Shown: positions 31,989 to 39,171 of the stretch, one piece after another
Numbering within the stretch: position 1 is the first letter of the stretch
Layout of the letters: each line of letters starts with the position of its first letter
IMG/VR virus record: IMGVR_UViG_3300049846_002224
Location: 1 to 40,644 of that record
Reading direction: 5' to 3' (one strand)
Origin: a virus
Length of the DNA: 40,644 bases
The notes under the pieces: model-generated
What the model was told of the DNA's origin: nothing
Database searches by the model: none
What the model saw: the letters and a program-made list of their open reading frames with translations, nothing else
Translations under genes and position numbers: made by a program

Positions 31989-32773
31989 TTAAAGCAGTAG
32001 TAATTGAAGATAGTATATCCCCAAAAGGGGATAGGCTGACTACGGTAGAATGTACGTTTCATAGATTCATTTTGCCAGAGGTAAATACCTATCGAATGTT
32101 CTCTCGGTCTGCTATGTCATCAAGGGCTATCAAACTAAAGGATCGAATTGCAGAAGTTAAAAATAATCCTGCAATCCCAATTTATTGGGGTAGAGATCAA
32201 CAAGGAATGGTAGCTTACGAAGAACTTTCCGAACAAGAGAAAGTTGAAGCAGAAATTCGATGGCTTGAAGCAGCACAAGATGCGGTGGCTCATGCTGAAA
32301 GGCTAAGTGAAATTCAAGTCCACAAACAAACTTCAGCTAGAATCTTAGAACCTTTCCTATGGCAGACAAATGTTATCACTTCAACGGAATGGGATAACAT
32401 GTTCAAGCAGCGAATTCATCCCGACGCTCAGCCAGAGTTCAGAGAACTAGCCATAAAGATAAAAGAAGCCATGAAAAATTCTACTCCTAAATTCGTTAAC
32501 CTAGGAGAATGGCATCTACCGTACATCAGCAGAACAGACAGAGAAGCATATGATATCGAATCATTGAAAAAGATTTCTGTTGCTCGAGTAGCAAGAACAT
32601 CTTACGGTAAAGGTAAAGGCTGGGATGCAGAAAAGGATCTCAAACTAGAAAATAGACTTTTCACTGCAGATCCTAAACACTATGCTCCGTATGAAATGAT
32701 TGCTACGCCAACATTCATGCCGTTAGTAGAAGGGAACTTTACAGGATGGAGACAACTCCGACATCTAATATGA
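31985..32773 (+). CDS. FAD-dependent thymidylate synthase homologue, phage ThyX-like
   Basis: A 262-residue protein with the features of the phage ThyX-like family: TFHRFILPEVNTYRMFSRSAMSSRAI at residues 24-49, WGRDQQGMVAYEEL, HKQTSARILEPFLW, GEWHLPYI and VARVARTSYGKGKGW. The classical ThyX signature is RHR-X7-S-X-R. Here the first two residues are Thr35 and Tyr36, with Arg37, Ser45 and Arg47 kept. ThyX makes dTMP from dUMP using FAD and methylenetetrahydrofolate. The start is TTG (31985) behind GAGG. It overlaps a glycosyltransferase gene by four bases, which leaves room for a modified-pyrimidine role. Confidence 0.85.
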   Translation: MIKAVVIEDSISPKGDRLTTVECTFHRFILPEVNTYRMFSRSAMSSRAIKLKDRIAEVKNNPAIPIYWGRDQQGMVAYEELSEQEKVEAEIRWLEAAQDAVAHAERLSEIQVHKQTSARILEPFLWQTNVITSTEWDNMFKQRIHPDAQPEFRELAIKIKEAMKNSTPKFVNLGEWHLPYISRTDREAYDIESLKKISVARVARTSYGKGKGWDAEKDLKLENRLFTADPKHYAPYEMIATPTFMPLVEGNFTGWRQLRHLI

Positions 32774-33921
32774 AGCCCGCTTTACATGTCGTTGCACTTC
32801 CGCACACCCAAACAACCAAAGAATACACAGCGTGTGCATATACAATGAAACATCTACGATTCTGTACGATGATGAAAAGTCTAGGCTACGAAGTATATTC
32901 ATACGCTTCAGAAGAAAATGAAGCCGACGTTACAGAGCTGATCACAATTTATCCTAAGAGCGATCAGCTCAAATGGTTCGGAGATAATGATTTCCATACA
33001 AAGTTTTTCAACATAACATGGAATCCTAGCGATGAGCATTGGGTTGCTGGTAATGCTAGAGCATCTCAAGCTATTCGCAAAAGAATCAAACCAGGAGATA
33101 TTATTTGTCTTATCGCCGGTAGTTGCCAGCAAGCAATAGCTTTAGAATTTCCAAACAATCCCGTAGTTGAATACGGAATTGGATACAAAGGGACGTTCGC
33201 TGATTTCAGAGTATTTGAATCATATGCTCACATGCATTGGGTTTATGGAAACCAAGATTCTGATAATGGAATATTCTATGACGCTGTAATTCCAAACTAC
33301 TTTGATCCAGCAGATTTTAAGGTAGGGTATGAAAAAGATGATTACTATCTTTTCATTGGTAGACTGATTCAACGGAAAGGCGCAGAAATCGCGGTTGAAG
33401 CAACTAGAAGACTTGGCACTAAGCTCATTATGGCCGGTCAGGGAGTTGTTTCAAAAAGTGGCAATAAGATCATTGCAGAAGATGGTATGATATATGAAGG
33501 TGACCACATCGAACACATTGGACACGTTGGTGTCGAAGAACGAGCAGAATTAATGTCAAAAGCTAAAGCTGTATTTGTTCCAACAACCTATTTGGAACCA
33601 TTCGGCGGTGTATCAATTGAAGCAATGTTCTGTGGTACTCCGGTAATCGCAACGGACTTCGGAGCATTTCCCGAAAACGTTATTCATGGTCTATCAGGAT
33701 TTAGATTTAGAACAATTGGAGAAGCAACAAAGTTTGCAGAACTCTCCAACACTCTAGTTCCCTCTAGAATAGCCCTATATGCCCGTAAGAACTTCTCAAC
33801 AAGCGTAATCAAGTACAAGTACGACTCATATTTCCAGCAGCTTACAGACCTCTACAACGGTGGAGGGTTCTACTCTGACTGGTACCCAACAAGACTAGGA
33901 AGATATGGCAAGAGTTACTGA
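32770..33921 (+). CDS. Family 4-type (GT-B) glycosyltransferase
   Basis: A 383-residue enzyme of the GT4 pattern. The C-terminal half has DDYYLFIGRLIQRKGAEIAVEA, KLIMAGQGVV, and VFVPTTYLEPFGGVSIEAMFCGTPVIATDFGAFPENV, which is the nucleotide-sugar site with its E-x7-E. The ATG at 32770 is chosen because it overlaps the ThyX stop (ATGA); another ATG at 32746 is open but lies inside that gene. It may add sugar to DNA bases, to teichoic-type polymers or to virion proteins. Its tie to ThyX favours nucleic acid, but this is inference. Confidence 0.8.
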   Translation: MKPALHVVALPHTQTTKEYTACAYTMKHLRFCTMMKSLGYEVYSYASEENEADVTELITIYPKSDQLKWFGDNDFHTKFFNITWNPSDEHWVAGNARASQAIRKRIKPGDIICLIAGSCQQAIALEFPNNPVVEYGIGYKGTFADFRVFESYAHMHWVYGNQDSDNGIFYDAVIPNYFDPADFKVGYEKDDYYLFIGRLIQRKGAEIAVEATRRLGTKLIMAGQGVVSKSGNKIIAEDGMIYEGDHIEHIGHVGVEERAELMSKAKAVFVPTTYLEPFGGVSIEAMFCGTPVIATDFGAFPENVIHGLSGFRFRTIGEATKFAELSNTLVPSRIALYARKNFSTSVIKYKYDSYFQQLTDLYNGGGFYSDWYPTRLGRYGKSY

Positions 33922-34066
33922 CACCGAGAGCAGAGAACCAAATAAACCAAGAGTATATGAAATCGTTGTAGAATGCCTCCAGCCGCTCAAAAAAGGCGGC
34001 TGGAAGAAAACGTATTCACATACAATCAAGAAAGAAGGTTGGGAAGAATTCTTCGAAGAAGATTAA
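33905..34066 (+). CDS. 53-residue basic protein
   Basis: A short gene overlapping the end of the glycosyltransferase by 17 bases and the stop of the convergent PIN-PhoH gene by four. The ATG at 33905 follows AGGA. The protein has a hydrophilic start, a strand (VYEIVVECL) and a Lys/Gly/Trp-rich middle (LKKGGWKKTYSHTIKKEGW). It contains a GC-rich inverted repeat in its coding sequence (around 33980-34004), which could act as a weak transcription barrier between convergent genes. No family is recognised. Confidence 0.6.
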   Translation: MARVTDTESREPNKPRVYEIVVECLQPLKKGGWKKTYSHTIKKEGWEEFFEED

Positions 34067-35322
34067 CCTTCCAAAACGCTAGAAACAAGTTCAGCGATAG
34101 GTGATCTTTCACTCTTTCTCAAAGTGACGTGAGCAAAAAGCTCATGGCCGGAAAGCTTACCAACAACAGCAGAAACACCATCGTACTTTCCAACTCTGAG
34201 ATTGTCACGCTGACCAACATCGTGAGTCATAACAACCTTGGAATTATTACCAAGTCTAGAGAGAGCGGTTAGAAGAACCATCTCTGAAAGGTTCTGAGCC
34301 TCATCGATGATCACAAAGTTATTTGTAAGGGTACGTCCTCTAATATATGTTAGAGGCAGAACTTCCAAAAGCTCCTCTTCGATAACTTCTTCGATTACTT
34401 CAGGCCCACAGAACGCTTCAAGCGCATCAAATACAGCTGCTGTCCATGGTTCCATTTTCTCTTCAGCCGTACCTGGCAAGAATCCGATATCCTGTCCACC
34501 AACAGCGTACAGCGGTCTGAAAACTGTAACCTTGTTTTTGCTTCTCTTCTCAAGAACTTCTTCAAGACCGGCAGCGATAGCAAGAAGCGACTTACCTGTG
34601 CCCGCTTTCCCCGCCAGAGAGACAATTCCCACTCTGCTGTCAGAAAGAACATCCAAAGCAATTCTTTGTTCTGCACTTCTCCCCCTTACATCGAATAGAG
34701 TGCGCTCTTTCAGAAGACGGATTTCACCGAAAGAATTAAGTCTACCCAGAGCTGATTGACTAGGGCCTTTCAAAACAAAACCTGTATTGATAGGATAAGT
34801 TACACCATTAGGAACGAAGCAGAAACCTTTCTCGTAAAGTTCTGAAATCATGAAATCAGAAACATCTAAAGTAACTACCCCAGTCCAGTCAACATCAATC
34901 ATTGAAGATTCATAATCGCTAGCTTCTACGCCAGCAATAGAAGCCTTCAATCTCAGTGGAAGATCTTTAGTTAACAGAGTAACATCATAATCAACTGAAA
35001 GATTAGAAGCTACAGCAAGAATTCTGTTGTCATTAAGAGGACTTCTTAAAGCATCTGGCAATCTAGAATCATCAATGTTATTAATCTCAATTCTAATCGA
35101 TCCACCGTTATCGGTCTGCACCCCTTCAGTAAGATTGTAATTCTTCCTATAATCTTCCAGATTTCTCAGGGCACATCGGGCCGGGAAACCAAGTTCTGGA
35201 TGATTTCGCTTGTCTTCAAGTTCTATGACGACTGCGAGAGGAATTACAACGTTTTTACTACTTAACCTTTCTAAGCATTTAGGGTCGGACAAGATCACTG
35301 ATGTATCAAGGACGTATATCAA
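34063..35322 (-). CDS. PIN-PhoH (PhoH2-type) protein
   Basis: A 419-residue two-domain protein. Residues 1-150 form a PIN ribonuclease domain, starting MIYVLDTSVI with an acidic catalytic set (Asp6, Glu51, then DNRILAVA and LLTKD). Residues about 220-419 form a PhoH ATPase with Walker A LAGKAGTGKS (about 236-243) and Walker B FVIIDEAQN (about 334-342). PhoH2 proteins are RNA helicase-nucleases. The start is TTG (35322) behind AGGAG. A putative phage promoter lies at 35354-35368. The gene is convergent with the ThyX operon and divergent from the ParB-like operon. Confidence 0.88.
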   Translation of the reverse strand: MIYVLDTSVILSDPKCLERLSSKNVVIPLAVVIELEDKRNHPELGFPARCALRNLEDYRKNYNLTEGVQTDNGGSIRIEINNIDDSRLPDALRSPLNDNRILAVASNLSVDYDVTLLTKDLPLRLKASIAGVEASDYESSMIDVDWTGVVTLDVSDFMISELYEKGFCFVPNGVTYPINTGFVLKGPSQSALGRLNSFGEIRLLKERTLFDVRGRSAEQRIALDVLSDSRVGIVSLAGKAGTGKSLLAIAAGLEEVLEKRSKNKVTVFRPLYAVGGQDIGFLPGTAEEKMEPWTAAVFDALEAFCGPEVIEEVIEEELLEVLPLTYIRGRTLTNNFVIIDEAQNLSEMVLLTALSRLGNNSKVVMTHDVGQRDNLRVGKYDGVSAVVGKLSGHELFAHVTLRKSERSPIAELVSSVLEG

Positions 35323-35353
35323 AATAACTCCTTTTAGTAGAATTGGCTTGTCA

Positions 35354-35368
35354 CCTAATTTATCGACA
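35354..35368 (-). promoter_or_regulatory. Putative phage sigma promoter (PIN-PhoH)
   Basis: Minus-strand TGTCGATAAATTAGG, 32-46 bases before the TTG start at 35322. The GTCGATAA core is one base from the WhiG/FliA consensus. Confidence 0.5.
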
Positions 35369-35372
35369 TTGT

Positions 35373-35401
35373 TTGACTGGTAAGTATCGCTATGCTATAA
35401 T
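35373..35401 (+). promoter_or_regulatory. Near-consensus sigma-70 promoter for the ParB-like/deaminase/methyltransferase operon
   Basis: Plus-strand TTGACT, a 17-base spacer and TATAAT with an extended TGC just before it, 26 bases ahead of the start at 35427. It is one of the two strongest host-type promoters seen. Confidence 0.82.
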
Positions 35402-35426
35402 ATATTGGTAAAGAAAAAGGAGGGAA

Positions 35427-35846
35427 ATGGACTTCTGGGGCTGCGAATTCTTAGACTTAGAGTCTCATTCTGAGTTCACAAACAACAAACAAGAAAAAGA
35501 ACAACTATATTTTCCAACAGATTTTCTTGCAGAGATAGCAGACAAGAAATACATTTCCAATATAATCAGGAAAGACGCAGAATATATAGAAAGACTTAAA
35601 GTAGACATCGCCAATAACGGCCTGTTGAAAGATCTGAAAGTTACAGTTGGAACGAATGGAATGATGTTAGGAGATGGTCACCACAGACTTTGTGCAATGA
35701 CCGAATTAGGATATGAGTATATTCCTGTTCACTTAAAGATATCTAGTCACAATCTAAAAGTGGGTTCCTCATATTTTAAGATAATCGAAAGGATACTTAA
35801 AGAATATGGCAAGAAACAAGAAGACATTAACAGAGGCATCAGATGA
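35427..35846 (+). CDS. ParB/sulfiredoxin-like protein
   Basis: A 139-residue protein. The signature is GMMLGDGHHRLCAMTELGYEYIPVHL (about residues 77-102), the DGHHR-type box of ParB N-domain and Srx-like proteins, which bind or hydrolyse CTP/ATP or cut DNA. The N-terminal 40 residues are phage-specific. There is no DNA-binding C-terminal domain, so it is not a full ParB. The ATG at 35427 follows a very strong AAAGGAGG. It is the first gene of the rightward operon and thus probably early. Confidence 0.72.
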   Translation: MDFWGCEFLDLESHSEFTNNKQEKEQLYFPTDFLAEIADKKYISNIIRKDAEYIERLKVDIANNGLLKDLKVTVGTNGMMLGDGHHRLCAMTELGYEYIPVHLKISSHNLKVGSSYFKIIERILKEYGKKQEDINRGIR

Positions 35847-36006
35847 GCTTGCAGAAGCTGTCGAAGCCCTAGTTGAAGAAGTTATCACACAAGTAGAATA
35901 CTGGTTCGATACAGGAAAAGATTTCATGCCAGACCATCTTAGATCCTTTATGACTAAACTTAAAGAAAAAGGACTGAAAGTTGTCAAAGACATTGAAGAC
36001 AAATGA
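35806..36006 (+). CDS. Small helical protein of unknown function
   Basis: A 66-residue protein, predicted as two long helices with many Glu and Lys (ASDELAEAVEALVEEVITQVEYWF). It overlaps the end of the ParB-like gene by 41 bases and the next start by 26. The ribosome binding site is weak, so coupling is likely. No Cys or membrane segment. The function is unknown. Confidence 0.5.
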   Translation: MARNKKTLTEASDELAEAVEALVEEVITQVEYWFDTGKDFMPDHLRSFMTKLKEKGLKVVKDIEDK

Positions 36007-36421
36007 TATCTACAAAATCCTCCTAGAAGAAATCTTTGACTGGACAGATATTCGATTCAACATATTTCCTCTCAACGTTTCAGATGTTTCTATAATTCCT
36101 CGAGCTATGGCTTACTGGGATTTTACAGAAAATTCTGTTGTATCCTCTGATAATATGGATCACATACCAATGTTTGACTTTGGCACTATTGTTACGGTAC
36201 CTGAAATGCTAGAAGACAAATATGAGGATTCTTTTCTTAGAATAAGCCTAAGATCTAACCTATATGCTTCAACAATTCTACCTCCAGTAAATACGTTGAA
36301 ATCTTTATACTATCCAGACACTAAAGGATTCATCTCAGCTAAGATAGAACAAACTGAAATTATGGATAAGTTTGAAACTGAAATAAAGATAAGAGGAAAG
36401 TTAGCAGTATATGGTGAGTGA
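35981..36421 (+). CDS. Protein of unknown function
   Basis: A 146-residue protein with mixed alpha/beta content, no obvious motif. It starts at TTG (35981) behind AAGGA with a seven-base gap; the start lies inside the previous gene. Its hydrophobic and aromatic clusters (NIFPLNVSDVSIIPRAMAYWDF and following) suggest a compact fold. It ends overlapping the deaminase start by 11 bases. I do not recognise the family. Confidence 0.5.
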   Translation: MSKTLKTNDIYKILLEEIFDWTDIRFNIFPLNVSDVSIIPRAMAYWDFTENSVVSSDNMDHIPMFDFGTIVTVPEMLEDKYEDSFLRISLRSNLYASTILPPVNTLKSLYYPDTKGFISAKIEQTEIMDKFETEIKIRGKLAVYGE

Positions 36422-36884
36422 TAAAGACAAAAAGTTTATGCAATGGTGTATAGACGGAGCTCGTATCTTCTCCACTTGCGAGAAGCGGCAATACATGTCT
36501 ATCATTGTTGATGTGAACGGTAAGGTCGAATCAACAGGCTACAATGGCGCCCCAGCAGGCTTTGAGCACTGTATCTCAGGCTGTCCTCGCTTCGTCAACA
36601 ACGTACCACCCGATACCGATTATGACTCCGGTCCCGGTCTATGCTATGCTATACATAGCGAAATTAACTGTCTATTACACTCAGATGTCAGCAAGCGTCG
36701 ACATGGAACAATGTATGTAAATGGTGTACCATGCTTCGGTTGTGCTAAAACAATAGCAAACTCTGGACTTGATAGGTTAGTATTTCTTAATGAACAAAGT
36801 TATCGAGTAGGAAATCCAGAAGTATGGAAACTATTTGAGAAGACATCTATAGAATTAGTGGAAATTAAACCGGAGGAATTGTGA
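36411..36884 (+). CDS. dCMP deaminase (ComEB-like)
   Basis: A 157-residue zinc enzyme of the cytidine/deoxycytidylate deaminase fold. The active site is visible as AIHSEINCL (His82, Glu84) and PCFGCAK (Cys108, Cys111), with TGYNGAPAGF as the substrate-loop signature. It converts dCMP to dUMP, feeding ThyX. The start at 36411 lies inside the previous gene; GTG at 36414 is an alternative. It fits with ThyX and ribonucleotide reductase in a phage dNTP pathway. Confidence 0.9.
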   Translation: MVSDKDKKFMQWCIDGARIFSTCEKRQYMSIIVDVNGKVESTGYNGAPAGFEHCISGCPRFVNNVPPDTDYDSGPGLCYAIHSEINCLLHSDVSKRRHGTMYVNGVPCFGCAKTIANSGLDRLVFLNEQSYRVGNPEVWKLFEKTSIELVEIKPEEL

Positions 36885-37075
36885 AAGTAAAAGTAGATTG
36901 TAAAGATAATCGTAGCTATATCAAGATAGCTAAAGAAATCACACAAAAGAACAGCGCAACTGGAGTCCAGTTTGTAAACGAAGATGGTGAAACTCTTCTC
37001 GTCGTAAACCACGACTCTTTCAAGGCAGCCGAATACTGGAAGTATGATTATAGTACACCTCACTCAAAACAATGA
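36881..37075 (+). CDS. Small protein of unknown function
   Basis: A 64-residue basic protein starting at GTG (36881) behind GGAGG, overlapping the deaminase stop by four bases. It has a beta-strand opening (KVKVDCKDN) and a second strand region (GVQFVNEDGETLLVVNHD), which fits a small beta fold. It overlaps the next start by 32 bases. No family is recognised. Confidence 0.55.
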   Translation: MKVKVDCKDNRSYIKIAKEITQKNSATGVQFVNEDGETLLVVNHDSFKAAEYWKYDYSTPHSKQ

Positions 37076-37286
37076 AGGATATCTTTCAAATATTCTAGCT
37101 ACAGATCTAGAAAATCAAATAAATGAACTATGTAAAGAGATTCTTTTAAAGAAAAGTATCTATAATGTAAAAAAAGTTCGTTTTGGTGGTATCAATACAA
37201 AAGGTTACCTTGAAAACGATAATTGGAGATGGCATATAATTGCTAGAATTGAAGTCGCACTATTTGGAATTGAGGAATCATGGTGA
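37044..37286 (+). CDS. Small protein of unknown function
   Basis: An 80-residue protein with a strand-helix-strand-strand pattern (IIVHLTQNNE, NQINELCKEILLKK, NVKKVRFGG, WRWHIIARIEVALFG). The ATG at 37044 has a close GGAAG. It lies between two small genes with overlaps on both sides, typical of this early-type operon. The function is unknown. Confidence 0.5.
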   Translation: MIIVHLTQNNEGYLSNILATDLENQINELCKEILLKKSIYNVKKVRFGGINTKGYLENDNWRWHIIARIEVALFGIEESW

Positions 37287-37405
37287 AAAAGTTAAATAGA
37301 ACACGATGCTACAAATGTTGGACAAAGCTAGAATTCTCTGATAAAGAACTAGCTGACGATGTAATTGCAAAACACATCAATTCAACCAAATGTCCTAAAT
37401 CATGA
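37280..37405 (+). CDS. 41-residue zinc-finger-like protein
   Basis: A short gene. The protein has Cys-x2-Cys (RCYKCWTKL, residues 10-13) and a later His-x6-Cys (HINSTKCPKS), a CCHC-like arrangement. The ATG at 37280 follows GAGG and overlaps the previous stop. Its own stop overlaps the start of the DNA methyltransferase by four bases (ATGA). The methyltransferase has no ribosome binding site of its own, so this small gene is needed for its translation. Confidence 0.65.
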   Translation: MVKKLNRTRCYKCWTKLEFSDKELADDVIAKHINSTKCPKS

Positions 37406-38538
37406 CAACATACGGCTCACTATTCAGCGGGGCCGGTGGATTTGAGTTAGGACTCAACCAGTTGAACTGGGAATGTAAATGGATGTGCGAGAAAGACAAA
37501 TACGCTTCATCTGTTCTTCAGTATCACTGGCCTAAAGTTCCTCTATATGAGGACGTCAAGAAACTGGATGGTAAAAAGTTAGATCCGGTAGACGTAATTG
37601 TAGGAGGATTCCCCTGTCAAGACCTTTCCAATGCCGGCCTAAAATCAGGATTTTCTGGAACCAATTCATCTCTATTCTATGACTTCGTTAGAATAGTAAA
37701 AGAAATGAGAGAAGAAACAAACAATGAATACCCCAAAGCAGTCATCTGGGAAAATGTCCCAGGAATCCTCAACAAGAAAAAAGACTGGATCAACAGTGTC
37801 TATACCGCCTGGAGCGAAATCGGTGCGGTGGTGCAAGAGCACAGGCTTGTCGACGCCAAGTATTTCGGAGTCGCCCAGCGACGTAAGAGGGTCATTGGTG
37901 TTGTTGTCTTCGATCCTCGAGCAGAACGTAGACCAGAAATACTTCTTGAGCCAGAAGCAGGCTTTGGGAATTTTAGAAAGATCGGAGAGAAGGGGGAGGG
38001 GTTTGCCGGAGCGTTTAAAGGGAGCTCTAAGTCGAGCATCGGGCCTGTCTTACCCATAGACACAACGCAGATTAGTTATCCCGACAACCGTGCAAATCCA
38101 GATTACGATGATCCTTGCTTCACTCTTTCGGCTACAGCACATCATCCAAAGATTGCCTATAGTATTACGCCTTTGTCCGGCCAAGGAGCGGATCTAGCAG
38201 CTAAGGAAACCGAGACTGCAAATACTATTACTGCTGTTGATGCTCCTGATCGTGGAACGAAGGTAATAGATTTCATCCCCGAGAGTGCCGGTACAATACT
38301 AGCTAAGGATGCAAAGGGAGTTAGGGAACCGGAAAAGTTAATTTTTCCAGAACGTGGTGTCGTAAGAAAGTTTACAGAGGTAGAGTTAGAAAGATTGATG
38401 GGCTGGCCTGATAACCACACAGCCAATGGAGGTGACGGTAAAAAGATCTCTATGACTCAACGTCGTAAGATGTGTGGTAATGGTCTTGTCGCTCCGGTCG
38501 CTTATTGGGCTGGACGCAGGCTCTCAAAAGTGCTATAA
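37402..38538 (+). CDS. DNA (cytosine-5) methyltransferase
   Basis: A 378-residue enzyme with the conserved motifs in order: I SLFSGAGGFE (6-15), IV GGFPCQDLSNAG with catalytic Cys72, VI WENVPGI, VIII AQRRKRVIGV, a target-recognition region at about 185-310, IX RKFTEVELERLMGWPD and X CGNGLVAPVAYW. It methylates cytosine in a sequence the protein alone does not reveal. No restriction enzyme is next to it, so protection from host restriction is likely. Translation is coupled to the small zinc protein before it. Confidence 0.93.
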   Translation: MTTYGSLFSGAGGFELGLNQLNWECKWMCEKDKYASSVLQYHWPKVPLYEDVKKLDGKKLDPVDVIVGGFPCQDLSNAGLKSGFSGTNSSLFYDFVRIVKEMREETNNEYPKAVIWENVPGILNKKKDWINSVYTAWSEIGAVVQEHRLVDAKYFGVAQRRKRVIGVVVFDPRAERRPEILLEPEAGFGNFRKIGEKGEGFAGAFKGSSKSSIGPVLPIDTTQISYPDNRANPDYDDPCFTLSATAHHPKIAYSITPLSGQGADLAAKETETANTITAVDAPDRGTKVIDFIPESAGTILAKDAKGVREPEKLIFPERGVVRKFTEVELERLMGWPDNHTANGGDGKKISMTQRRKMCGNGLVAPVAYWAGRRLSKVL

Positions 38539-38539
38539 T
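38511..38539 (+). promoter_or_regulatory. Possible sigma-70 type promoter before the tRNA cluster
   Basis: Plus-strand TGGACG, a 17-base spacer and TATAAT at 38534-38539 with an extended TGC. The -35 is weak and lies inside the methyltransferase gene. A second -10 (38576) follows. Confidence 0.4.
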
Positions 38540-38551
38540 ATATGTAACGTT

Positions 38552-38568
38552 TTTGTTTTGAAAACAAA
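38552..38568. promoter_or_regulatory. 17-base palindrome TTTGTTTT-G-AAAACAAA
   Basis: A perfect inverted repeat with eight-base arms between two -10 elements in the tRNA leader. It is AT-only apart from two Gs and two Cs, so not a terminator stem of note. Its position suits a repressor or activator site. Confidence 0.4.
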
Positions 38569-38569
38569 C

Positions 38570-38585
38570 AGCCGTTATAATATAG
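38570..38585 (+). promoter_or_regulatory. Putative phage sigma promoter of the tRNA cluster
   Basis: Plus-strand AGCCGTTATAATATAG, ending six bases before the first tRNA. It contains both the GCCGTTAT core and TATAAT, so either the phage or the host sigma factor could use it. Confidence 0.5.
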
Positions 38586-38590
38586 TACAA

Positions 38591-38664
38591 CGGAAATTGT
38601 TCTAGTGGCAGGATCGGTGACTTGGACTCACCGGGCGTTGGTTCGATTCCAGCATTTCCGACCA
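38591..38664 (+). tRNA. tRNA-Pro (TGG)
   Basis: The acceptor stem CGGAAAT/ATTTCCG, T-arm with TTCGATT loop, and anticodon stem GGTGA/TCACC around the loop CTTGGAC give anticodon TGG. The CCA end is encoded. Confidence 0.9.
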
Positions 38665-38717
38665 TATGGCCCTCGTAAGCCTCTCTTCCTAGAAGATGCG
38701 TCTTGGGTCAGACTCTT

Positions 38718-38791
38718 TGGGAGGTAGTGTAGTGGCAACACGACTGACTCTGAATCAGTTATCGGAGGTTCGACCCCTCCCCACCCAGCCA
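38718..38791 (+). tRNA. tRNA-Gln (CTG)
   Basis: Acceptor TGGGAGG/CCACCCA (one A-A mismatch at the fifth pair), anticodon stem ACTGA/TCAGT around CTCTGAA, T-stem GGAGG/CCTCC, encoded CCA. The first pair U-A is typical for tRNA-Gln. Confidence 0.88.
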
Positions 38792-38816
38792 GATCTTTGA
38801 AAACAGAGAAATTCAA

Positions 38817-38892
38817 GCTTCCTTAGTATAATGGCTTATTATATCGGTTTTGTACTCCGAGGATGCGTGTTCGACTCACGCAGGAAGCTCCA
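38817..38892 (+). tRNA. tRNA-Thr (TGT)
   Basis: Acceptor GCTTCCT/AGGAAGC, anticodon loop TTTGTAC with TGT (last pair of the stem is T-T), T-arm GCGTG-TTCGACT-CACGC, encoded CCA. Confidence 0.85.
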
Positions 38893-38894
38893 AT

Positions 38895-38971
38895 GACGGT
38901 GACAAGCCTTGGTAGGCTATTCTGTCTCATAAGCAGAAGTATTGTTAGTTCGATTCTAACCACCGCCACCA
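38895..38971 (+). tRNA. tRNA-Met (CAT)
   Basis: Acceptor GACGGTG/CACCGCC with an A-C mismatch at the second pair, anticodon loop CTCATAA, T-arm GTTAG-TTCGATT-CTAAC, encoded CCA. It lacks the initiator features. An Ile-type CAT tRNA with modified C cannot be excluded. Confidence 0.82.
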
Positions 38972-38972
38972 T

Positions 38973-39051
38973 GTGAGTATGGTGTTTAATGGTATTAGCA
39001 TGACTGGCTTCCACCCAGTTGGTGAGGGTTCGAATCCCTCTACTCGCACCA
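38973..39051 (+). tRNA. tRNA-Gly (TCC)
   Basis: Acceptor GTGAGTA/TACTCGC, anticodon stem ACTGG/CCAGT around CTTCCAC, T-loop TTCGAAT, encoded CCA. Confidence 0.9.
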
Positions 39052-39052
39052 T

Positions 39053-39127
39053 TCCGATCTAGCACTCTAGGCGAGCGCGCTCGGCTGTTAACCGAGAATG
39101 AGCTTGGTTCGAATCCAAGGGTCGGAG
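39053..39127 (+). tRNA. tRNA-Asn (GTT)
   Basis: Acceptor TCCGATC/GGTCGGA, anticodon stem CTCGG/CCGAG around CTGTTAA, discriminator G. The CCA end is not encoded (GCAA follows). Confidence 0.9.
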
Positions 39128-39171
39128 CAAAAAAACTTTAACGGGAAGGTTGCTGGTATCCTGCCGAGACT

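Noticed and set aside
33977-34004. Strong inverted repeat CCAGCCG/CGGCTGG as terminator
   Set aside because: It lies within a small gene, has no following T run on either strand, and codes for a plausible peptide.
38450-39065. Three minus-strand open frames across the tRNA genes
   Set aside because: They are antisense to tRNAs and show the typical artefact words such as GIEPT and GVEPP; no ribosome binding sites.
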